A stretch of DNA of 7,356 bases, taken from NCBI GenBank assembly GCA_023409435.1, contig JAEYHP010000062.1, forward strand, positions 1 through 7,356. The letters are read 5' to 3'. The notes below the pieces were generated by a model. It saw nothing but the letters and a program-made list of their open reading frames with translations. It searched no databases and was not told the DNA's origin. Every line of letters begins with the position of its first letter. Position 1 is the stretch's first letter. The position numbers and the translations under genes are program-made. The DNA is from Bacillota bacterium (GTDB lineage Bacteria; Bacillota; Clostridia; Christensenellales; CAG-138). Positions 1 through 4,831 of this stretch are shown in pieces.

Positions 1-1
1 C

Positions 2-532
2 AGGCATCTGCAGACGTATGTGGACAATCTCAACAACGCGCTAAGAGAGTATCCAAACCTGCATAGCTGGTCATTGGAAGAGCTGCTTGGACGGATCCCG
101 GAATTGCCCGCGGCCATTCAAACATCCGTCAGAAACAATGCGGGCGGCGTTTACAACCATATTTTCTATTTTGACGGGATGTCCAATTCAGACGCCCGGT
201 CCTACGCAGGCGATTTATATGAGGCGATATTGGAGGCGTTCGGGTCCTGGGATGCGTTTTATAACCAGTTCAAAAACCAGGCGCTTTCCGTATTCGGTTC
301 CGGCTATGCCTGGCTGGTGCTGGACCGGAACGGGAACCTGAGGATTATTACGACGGCCAATCAGGATACGCCCATCCCGCTCGGCTTAATCCCGATTTTG
401 AACATCGACGTCTGGGAACACGCGTATTATTTAAAACACTATAACGAGCGCGCGGCCTATATAGACGATTGGTTCCATGTGGTGGATTGGGCGCGCGCCG
501 CCGCCCTTTATGAAAACGCCATGCGGAGCTGA
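2..532 (+). CDS. sodA: Superoxide dismutase, Mn/Fe family (5' end outside window)
   Basis: Converts superoxide to hydrogen peroxide and oxygen in the cytoplasm. The frame is open from the left edge and the first visible residues read RHLQTYVDNLN, the conserved helix just after the first metal-ligand His, so about 25 N-terminal residues including that His are missing. The first apparent start (GTG at 20) is an internal Val. Numbering from that codon, the remaining ligands are His47 (in NNAGGVYNH), Asp130 and His134 (in IDVWEHAYY). FGSGYAWLV (92-100) and the C-terminal YIDDWFHVVDW are also typical. Gly-Gly before the second ligand region together with Gln115 in NQDTP is the pattern of Mn-type rather than classical Fe-type enzymes, but metal use cannot be settled from sequence. 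Followed 14 nt later by a terminator, so it is probably the last gene of its transcript. The family assignment is very sure. Confidence 0.96.
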   Translation, partial: RHLQTYVDNLNNALREYPNLHSWSLEELLGRIPELPAAIQTSVRNNAGGVYNHIFYFDGMSNSDARSYAGDLYEAILEAFGSWDAFYNQFKNQALSVFGSGYAWLVLDRNGNLRIITTANQDTPIPLGLIPILNIDVWEHAYYLKHYNERAAYIDDWFHVVDWARAAALYENAMRS

Positions 533-546
533 TGCCTATATTGCTT

Positions 547-572
547 GACCCCGTCTGAAAGCGGGGTCTTTT
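547..572 (+). terminator. Intrinsic terminator of the superoxide dismutase gene
   Basis: Perfect 7-bp stem GACCCCG/CGGGGTC (547-553 and 562-568) with an 8-nt loop, running into TCTTTT. It starts 14 nt after the sod stop codon. Confidence 0.85.
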
Positions 573-664
573 GCATACCCTCAAAAAAAGCGCCCCGGTT
601 GTAGGGAAAACAGGGGCAGACAACAAACGCAATAATCGCTTTTCAGTATCCTGCAAGAAAAGAA

Positions 665-693
665 TTGAATAGGAGATGCAAATTTTTTATATA
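665..693 (+). promoter_or_regulatory. Candidate sigma-A promoter for the 777-1340 gene
   Basis: TTGAAT (665-670), a 17-bp spacer and TATATA (688-693), each matching 4 of 6 consensus positions; TATAAA at 690-695 is an alternative -10. It lies in an AT-rich patch after the sod terminator and would give a leader of roughly 75 nt. This is the best candidate in the gap, but only a moderate match. Confidence 0.4.
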
Positions 694-776
694 AACTTTA
701 AGCCCCGATGGGAAGACGGCCTTAATAGCATAGGTGCGCACATATACTGCAATAGCCAGGCAAAGGAGGGTTCGTT

Positions 777-1340
777 ATGTCGATGTGGCAGACCGGCAGA
801 ACGCAATATCTGCTCAATCAGGTGGCGCTTTCCAACAGCATCCGTCGGCTTTGGGTGAACAATAACCAATGGATCAGGGCGTTGATTTTCAGCATTCTTT
901 ATGGCATAGGCGATCAGCAGGCGATAGAAGAGCGCCTCCGGCAAAACGCGGAAGAATTTGCGACGCTGTTTGCGCAGTTTTATGGTCAGGAGACCGCCAA
1001 CAGGATACGGGAAAATTATGTAAGGTATGTGCAGGCTCTGACAAGAATGATTGAAGCGTACCGGGACAATGATATATCCACAATCGCGACGCAGAGAGAG
1101 GTGCTCTATCAGGTTGCGGATGAGCTCGCGCAGATTTATTCGGAGATCAACAGATATTGGGACCGGGCTACGCTGCAAATATTGATCTACGAGCTTGTAA
1201 ATTTCACGGAAAATCAGATTATGAGGACCGTAGGCGGCGATTTTGCCCAGAGTATTCAGGAATATGATGAGTTCATGGAGCAGGGATACCGCCTGTCCGA
1301 TGAACTGACCTCCGGGATACTCAGGCAGTTTCAAGTATAG
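777..1340 (+). CDS. Helical-bundle protein of unknown function (family often mislabelled acetylglutamate kinase)
   Basis: 187 aa. The start is firm: AAAGGAGG at 762-769, 7 nt before ATG. No signal peptide, no membrane segment, no Cys, almost wholly helix-forming. It resembles, from memory, a 170-190-aa Firmicutes family with the pattern LWxxxxxW(T/I)R near the N-terminus (here LWVNNNQWIR, 25-34), a central FYG (68-70), INxYW (here INRYW, 124-128) and a C-terminal YDE...GI(I/L)(K/R)QF (163-185). Members are frequently annotated acetylglutamate kinase, but no nucleotide- or glutamate-binding kinase motif is visible and that enzyme is much larger. Residues about 55-98 and 111-155 look like two copies of one helical hairpin: NAEEFATLF...YG...ENYVRYVQ against VADELAQIY...YW...YELVNFTE. 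A terminator hairpin begins at the base after its stop codon. Its position behind sod could mean a link to stress or the spore surface, but that is only inference. Confidence 0.85.
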   Translation: MSMWQTGRTQYLLNQVALSNSIRRLWVNNNQWIRALIFSILYGIGDQQAIEERLRQNAEEFATLFAQFYGQETANRIRENYVRYVQALTRMIEAYRDNDISTIATQREVLYQVADELAQIYSEINRYWDRATLQILIYELVNFTENQIMRTVGGDFAQSIQEYDEFMEQGYRLSDELTSGILRQFQV

Positions 1341-1370
1341 CAAAGGCTGCGCCGGATGGCGCAGCCTTTG
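1341..1370 (+). terminator. Terminator hairpin H1, left member of a repeated pair
   Basis: Perfect 13-bp stem: CAAAGGCTGCGCC (1341-1353), loop GGAT, complementary arm 1358-1370, followed by the T-rich TTGTTGT. It begins directly after the TAG of the upstream gene. Its core AGGCTGCGCC/GGCGCAGCCT recurs at 1563-1586. Confidence 0.75.
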
Positions 1371-1373
1371 TTG

Positions 1374-1403
1374 TCGCGAAAGTGCCTTACGGCACTTTCG
1401 CGA
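1374..1403. repeat. Hairpin H2 of the array
   Basis: Perfect 13-bp stem: TCGCGAAAGTGCC (1374-1386), loop TTAC, complementary arm 1391-1403. It starts only 3 nt after H1 and has the same stem and loop lengths but an unrelated sequence. No T-tract follows. Confidence 0.75.
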
Positions 1404-1409
1404 GGATTA

Positions 1410-1449
1410 CAGGAACAACCTGTGCCTATGGCACGGACGGTTGTTCCTG
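1410..1449. repeat. Nested hairpin H3 of the array
   Basis: Outer 11-bp stem CAGGAACAACC (1410-1420) with its complement at 1439-1449. Inside it is a 5-bp stem GTGCC (1422-1426)/GGCAC (1430-1434) closed by TAT. The inner GTGCC/GGCAC stem repeats the top of H2, hinting at a shared origin. Confidence 0.65.
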
Positions 1450-1473
1450 CAAGGAATGCCTTGCGCTGCAAGG
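1449..1473. repeat. Alternating GCAAGG repeats able to form two exclusive hairpins
   Basis: GCAAGG (1449-1454), CCTTGC (1459-1464), GCAAGG (1468-1473). The central arm can pair with either neighbour, giving mutually exclusive 6-bp hairpins with 4-nt or 3-nt loops. CTGCAAGG forms a direct repeat at 1447-1454 and 1466-1473. Confidence 0.5.
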
Positions 1474-1518
1474 CTTTCCGCCGCCACCGCACATGTCGCT
1501 GGCGGCGGTTTGAAGCCT
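1471..1518. repeat. Long two-part GC-rich hairpin of the array
   Basis: CCGCCGCCA (1478-1486) pairs with TGGCGGCGG (1500-1508) around a 13-nt loop. After a small asymmetric internal loop the stem is extended by AGGCTT (1471-1476)/AAGCCT (1513-1518). It overlaps the last GCAAGG of the preceding unit, so the two cannot both form fully. Confidence 0.65.
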
Positions 1519-1536
1519 CCGGGTGCTGCGGTCCCG

Positions 1537-1551
1537 AACCCCCAAGGGGTT
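1537..1551. repeat. Short AACCCC/GGGGTT hairpin
   Basis: 6-bp stem AACCCC (1537-1542)/GGGGTT (1546-1551) with a CAA loop, followed by TT and then CG. Too short to call a terminator with confidence, but the trailing T run makes weak + strand termination possible. Confidence 0.4.
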
Positions 1552-1562
1552 TTCGATAAACT

Positions 1563-1586
1563 AGGCTGCGCCAGATGGCGCAGCCT
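1563..1586 (-). terminator. Terminator hairpin of the exporter operon, copy of H1
   Basis: Perfect 10-bp stem AGGCTGCGCC (1563-1572)/GGCGCAGCCT (1577-1586), loop AGAT on the + strand. It lies about 36 nt beyond the permease stop codon on the minus strand and is followed there by AGTTTATC, a weak T-tract. It shares its 10-bp core and the GAT of its loop with the hairpin at 1341-1370. Confidence 0.6.
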
Positions 1587-1622
1587 CAGCTTTAGGGAGC
1601 GGACGTTCCGGCATTTAGCGCA

Positions 1623-3152
1623 TCATTCTCCCACAAGATCCCGCCGGGAAAAGCGGTTAACGCCCAGTGCCAGGAGTATGGCGCTGAATACTACCATCAA
1701 AATCATGGGCAGGAGCGTTATCGTCATTCCGGGGTAAACCCAGGAAAACGGGGAGAGCGCAAACAGGTCGTTTCCCACCAGCCGCATTTCCCACAGGAAC
1801 TCCAAAACGAGAAGCCCGCCAAACAATCCCCAGCTTACCGGCGCCGCCGCGCGGGGAGCAATACAGTAGAGGAATGCTGAAACGGACGAGATCAATAAAA
1901 CCGCTGGCAAACGCGAAATTGTGGAGGCAAAATCGCCGGTACAGGCGCCAAACACCGCGATGGCCGCGGCGCTCCCCAAAAAAGCGAGGCATACATGCCC
2001 CAGCGCGTACCGGACGCGAGAGGCCGCGCTGGATAATACCAGTTCGGTCCGGGCAAACGCTTCTTCTTCCCGCATGCGCAATATCGCCATGATGGCATAC
2101 GCGGTGAGGACTTGCGCCAGGATATAGCTGATAAGCGCAAGAAACGCATTTCCGGCCCCGCCGAGCGCTTTCGATAATTCCGGTAAAAACGCCGTGCCGC
2201 CCAGCATGTTGTTGATGCTTGATCTAAGCGAGGAGATTACAGCCCCCATCAGGGCATATGCAATCACCCAAACAAACAGCATGCCTCTTTGCAGCCGCCA
2301 GGCAAGCGCAAACGGACTTTTGAACCCCTTTGCCGCCTGTGCCCTGCTCCTTTGTTCCCTCATATAGCTGCCGCCCATGTCCCGCCTGCCGGATAAGGCA
2401 TAAGCGATATAGGTCATAAGCGCGATTAAGACTACGGCAAACGGAAACAGGAGGAAGTTCTCTACCGCATAGGGCCGCGCATAGGCGCACCACCCGAACG
2501 GCGTAAACAGCAGCAGGCTTTCTTTTCCAACGGAGTTTGCGATCATCTGCCACACCAGAAGAAATGCTCCCGCACCCAACGCCAGGCCGCGGGCAAGGCG
2601 TGTATTGGGCGCGATTTGCGCGGCGATTGCGGCGATTATTGAGAATGTGCAGTTAGTCAGCGCCGTGGAGAACCCGGCTGTGAACGAGCCCACCGCGGGA
2701 AAACCGACCGCGAGAAACCCCAAAGCCATAGCGAGGCCGCCCAATATGTTGGCGCCGAACACCTTGATCAGCGCGGCGGTCAGCGGGGCTTTTATGCCTA
2801 CGGCACCCCCGCGCAGCAGCTCCAGCCTACCCTGTTCCTCGTCCTTTCGCGTATTGCTCAATACAAGGACGATGCTCAGTATGGAGGAAAAGATCGCCGT
2901 CGAAGTCCGAATCCGCCAGACCGTTGCGCCTTCGATGGTGTTCGAGGCAATGGAGCCAAGCAGCGCGTTCCCCTGGTTTTCCGCGATATAAGCAGTAAGC
3001 TGTTCCGGCGTCTGCAGCACCGCGATGTTGGACGATGCGGCCGCGTAGGCGAACAGAAACGGCAATAAAATGAGCAAAAGCGTAATGACCCTGTTGGTAC
3101 GAAGATAAAGCTTTAACAGCCTGCCCGTCGCCGCATACGCGCTTTTCTTCAT
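1623..3152 (-). CDS. ABC-2 type exporter permease, two fused halves (TnrB3-like)
   Basis: 509-aa membrane protein with about 12 hydrophobic segments (for example near 20-40, 84-99, 130-155, 190-206, 234-253, 290-308, 335-357, 385-403, 415-432, 438-456, 475-497) and no signal peptide. It is an internal tandem duplication. RKDEEQGRLELL (102-113) recurs as RMREEEAFARTELV (359-372), FTPFGW (216-221) as LSPFSW (466-471), and each half ends in a RRDMG/RRDLVG stretch (257-260 and 503-508). The EExxGRxELL loop and this two-half layout are those of permeases catalogued as exporters of polyketide antibiotics (COG3559). The ATG overlaps the upstream ATPase stop as ATGA and has no good ribosome binding site of its own, so translation is probably coupled. 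With the ATPase it should form a drug or lipid-like exporter; the substrate is unknown. It ends before a hairpin terminator. Confidence 0.9.
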   Translation of the reverse strand: MKKSAYAATGRLLKLYLRTNRVITLLLILLPFLFAYAAASSNIAVLQTPEQLTAYIAENQGNALLGSIASNTIEGATVWRIRTSTAIFSSILSIVLVLSNTRKDEEQGRLELLRGGAVGIKAPLTAALIKVFGANILGGLAMALGFLAVGFPAVGSFTAGFSTALTNCTFSIIAAIAAQIAPNTRLARGLALGAGAFLLVWQMIANSVGKESLLLFTPFGWCAYARPYAVENFLLFPFAVVLIALMTYIAYALSGRRDMGGSYMREQRSRAQAAKGFKSPFALAWRLQRGMLFVWVIAYALMGAVISSLRSSINNMLGGTAFLPELSKALGGAGNAFLALISYILAQVLTAYAIMAILRMREEEAFARTELVLSSAASRVRYALGHVCLAFLGSAAAIAVFGACTGDFASTISRLPAVLLISSVSAFLYCIAPRAAAPVSWGLFGGLLVLEFLWEMRLVGNDLFALSPFSWVYPGMTITLLPMILMVVFSAILLALGVNRFSRRDLVGE

Positions 3153-4039
3153 TTCGCATCACCGTCCATTGCGTAGTAATGCAAAAAGAGATCCTCCAGC
3201 TCGGGCGGCGCGCAGTGGAGCGAAGACATCTCAAATTTCGCCAGTTCCGCTAAAGCTTCGTTCAGGTTGATCGCAGAAACGCTGAAGCTGATGCTGTTCC
3301 CGCTGTGCTTTAGCCCGTAAACCTCGGGCAGCTGTATTCCATTTAGCGGGCGGGCACATTCCGCATGGACCATGAGCCGGGAGAACTGCTGCAAATCGCG
3401 CAATCTGCCGGATTCCACGATATTTCCTTCCTTAATGATGGTGACGCGGTCGCACAGCTTTTCAACCTCGGCTAAAATGTGGCTCGATAGAAACACTGTC
3501 CTGCCCGCCGCCGTGAGTTCCCGCACGTATTGCTGGAATGTCGCCTCCATCAGCGGGTCAAGGCCGGAGGTCGGCTCGTCGAATATGTAAAGTTCCACAT
3601 CCAAAACAAGCGCCGCGATTAAGGCCACCTTCTGCCGGTTGCCTTTGGAATAGCTGCGGCATTTCTTGCCCGGGTCAAACTGAAACTGCTCCAATAGGTC
3701 CGCCCGCCGCTTTGCGTCGACTTTTCCGCGCATACGGGAAAGAAGGTCGATCACTTCGCCGCCGCTTAAATTCGGCCAGGGGTTGATCTCGCTGGGCACA
3801 TAAGCGATGCGCCTGTGCAGTTCCACGCAGTCCGCAAACGGATCATGATTCAGTACCGCGACTTCTCCGGCGTCTTTTTTGAGCATGCCCATGAGTATGC
3901 GGATGGTCGTGGACTTTCCGGCGCCGTTCATGCCGATAAACCCGTGCACTTCGCCCTCTTTTACGCTTAGATCGATACCGCGCAGCGCCTGTGTCTTTCC
4001 GTAAGACTTCGTTAGTCCCTTGATTTCTATGACGCCCAT
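3149..4039 (-). CDS. ABC transporter ATP-binding protein (TnrB2/DrrA-like exporter ATPase)
   Basis: 296 aa, cytoplasmic, energises the permease encoded next. Walker A GMNGAGKST (36-44), signature YSKGNRQK (130-137), Walker B with catalytic Glu LYIFDEPTSGLDP (150-162), and switch His187 in SSH. The usual Q-loop Gln is absent: the segment reads YVPSEINPWPNLSGGE (80-95), which matches the polyketide-exporter ATPases I know of rather than a defect. A divergent C-terminal ~80 residues after the nucleotide-binding domain is usual for DrrA-type subunits. AGGAGG at 4047-4052 precedes the ATG by 7 nt, with the TetR stop lying between them, so the gene is in a tight operon with the regulator. The stop overlaps the permease start by 4 nt. 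Confidence 0.95.
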   Translation of the reverse strand: MGVIEIKGLTKSYGKTQALRGIDLSVKEGEVHGFIGMNGAGKSTTIRILMGMLKKDAGEVAVLNHDPFADCVELHRRIAYVPSEINPWPNLSGGEVIDLLSRMRGKVDAKRRADLLEQFQFDPGKKCRSYSKGNRQKVALIAALVLDVELYIFDEPTSGLDPLMEATFQQYVRELTAAGRTVFLSSHILAEVEKLCDRVTIIKEGNIVESGRLRDLQQFSRLMVHAECARPLNGIQLPEVYGLKHSGNSISFSVSAINLNEALAELAKFEMSSLHCAPPELEDLFLHYYAMDGDAK

Positions 4040-4041
4040 AC

Positions 4042-4680
4042 TCAGCCCTCCTGTTTATAGAAGCTCGTTCTGAAAAGCATGATATACCGTTCAAGGTCGC
4101 TCAAATATCGGTCATATTCCCCGTAATAGTCAATCATCGATTTGTTTGGGTTCGCTTCATTGAAAGCATAGCTTCGCATGGTGTAAATGATCACGCCGAT
4201 CGCCGCATCGATATCGATGTCCTCCCGGAACAGGCTGCGGTCAACATCATAGAACACCCGCGGGGAGAGATCGTTCTCAAGCTTATTCTGAAACGCCCTG
4301 ATGTTCTCTGTGACCTCCGCGTGGTCAGGGATTGACGCACGGACGATAAATTCGAATATCATGGGGTGCTTGTGCATCAGGTCCATCTTCAACAGCAGGA
4401 TCTGTTTCATCCGGTCCAGGATATCCCGGTTGTTGAAATTAATAAGATCATAAAATTCCTTTACCACGGCCTGCATGGCATATTCGTATGCGTACAGGAA
4501 CAGCTCCTTTTTTGAGCCGAAGTAATGGAACAGCAGCCCTTTTGATACCCCGGCGGCTTTCACAATCGCGTCCGTGGAGGCTTTTTCATATCCATTGGTG
4601 AATTCGGCCATGGCCGCGTTCAGTATGGCGGCGCGCTTGGAGTCGTCCGTATCCGAATAGTTGCTTTTCCCTTTGGGCAT
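4042..4680 (-). CDS. TetR-family transcriptional regulator, probable autorepressor of the exporter operon
   Basis: 212 aa from the chosen start. N-terminal DNA-binding domain with KRAAILNAAMAEF (15-27) and the helix-turn-helix TDAIVKAAGVSKGLLFHYF (36-54), then the usual FGSKKELF. The rest is an all-helical ligand and dimer domain with no recognisable subtype. A longer frame opens at 4728, but that ATG lies inside the promoter. GGAGG at 4687-4691 sits 6 nt before the ATG at 4680 and directly against another ATG at 4686, so 4680 is preferred. It is the first gene of the operon; its stop is 2 nt from the ATPase ATG. Two tandem inverted repeats over its own promoter suggest that it represses itself and the two exporter genes, with release by a small molecule, presumably the exported compound. 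Confidence 0.93.
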   Translation of the reverse strand: MPKGKSNYSDTDDSKRAAILNAAMAEFTNGYEKASTDAIVKAAGVSKGLLFHYFGSKKELFLYAYEYAMQAVVKEFYDLINFNNRDILDRMKQILLLKMDLMHKHPMIFEFIVRASIPDHAEVTENIRAFQNKLENDLSPRVFYDVDRSLFREDIDIDAAIGVIIYTMRSYAFNEANPNKSMIDYYGEYDRYLSDLERYIMLFRTSFYKQEG

Positions 4681-4686
4681 ATCCAT

Positions 4687-4691
4687 CCTCC
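4687..4691 (-). promoter_or_regulatory. Ribosome binding site deciding the tetR start
   Basis: GGAGG on the minus strand. It touches the ATG at 4686-4684 and is 6 nt from the ATG at 4680-4678; only the latter spacing is workable. Confidence 0.75.
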
Positions 4692-4694
4692 AAT

Positions 4695-4713
4695 ATTGAC
4701 TATTCCGGTCGAT
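4695..4713 (-). promoter_or_regulatory. Putative TetR operator O1
   Basis: On the + strand ATTGAC (4695-4700), 7 nt, GTCGAT (4708-4713): one mismatch from a perfect inverted repeat. It covers the presumed transcription start of the tetR promoter and is a near duplicate of O2, 33 bp away. Confidence 0.65.
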
Positions 4714-4716
4714 GAA

Positions 4717-4745
4717 ATCATAGCACAATTGACTGAAATGGTCAA
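4717..4745 (-). promoter_or_regulatory. Sigma-A promoter of the tetR-ATPase-permease operon
   Basis: On the minus strand TTGACC (4745-4740), exactly 17 bp, TATGAT (4722-4717); each hexamer matches 5 of 6 consensus positions. Transcription should begin near 4710, giving a leader of about 30 nt to the ATG at 4680. Confidence 0.85.
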
Positions 4746-4746
4746 T
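4728..4746 (-). promoter_or_regulatory. Putative TetR operator O2
   Basis: Perfect 6-bp inverted repeat ATTGAC (4728-4733), 7 nt, GTCAAT (4741-4746). It covers the -35 hexamer and part of the spacer. Confidence 0.7.
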
Positions 4747-4831
4747 GGTGCTGATGACGATTTTCTTGTTACTTATATTGTCGTATGGCGATGAGATGAT
4801 ACGCCGCCGATTTGCTTCATAAAGAGAACGG

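Larger units (their letters stand above)
1341..1586. repeat. Hairpin-array intergenic element between convergent genes
   Basis: About 246 bp in which almost every base can be placed in a stem-loop. In order: H1 (1341-1370), H2 (1374-1403), H3 with a nested inner stem (1410-1449), an alternating GCAAGG/CCTTGC/GCAAGG unit (1449-1473), a long two-part stem (1471-1518), a short AACCCC/GGGGTT stem (1537-1551), and a near copy of H1 (1563-1586). Ordinary convergent terminators need one or two hairpins. This density, with the same hairpin at both ends, suggests a dispersed non-coding repeat, BIME-like or MITE-like, or a structured RNA. The short open frames across it look like the spurious hypothetical proteins often predicted in such repeats. 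Identity as a repeat family needs genome-wide comparison. Confidence 0.6.

Noticed and set aside
592..617. GCCCC/GGGGC hairpin followed on the minus strand by a run of seven T
   Set aside because: Only a 5-bp stem with a 16-nt loop, and no minus-strand gene lies upstream of it, so a terminator call is not supported.
676..858. 60-codon frame starting before the helical-protein gene
   Set aside because: It overlaps the better-supported gene in another frame, and its AGGAG sits only 1-2 nt from the ATG, too close to work.
687..1343. Long minus-strand open frame (218 codons) opposite the 777-1340 gene
   Set aside because: The + strand frame has a strong ribosome binding site, a recognisable family pattern and a terminator at its end; the minus frame has none of these.
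1341..1586. CRISPR array as an explanation for the repeated hairpins
   Set aside because: The hairpins differ in sequence, there is no regular repeat-spacer period and no cas gene.
1356..1737. Two + strand frames (1356-1559 and 1441-1737) across the hairpin array
   Set aside because: Their coding would consist of palindromic repeat sequence, one runs into the permease antisense, and neither has a proper ribosome binding site. They resemble the spurious proteins commonly predicted in such repeats.
4741..4831. Possible terminator between the phosphodiesterase stop and the tetR promoter
   Set aside because: Only 4-5-bp imperfect stems (GGCG/CGCC, CGTAT/ATACG) with large loops and no T-tract.
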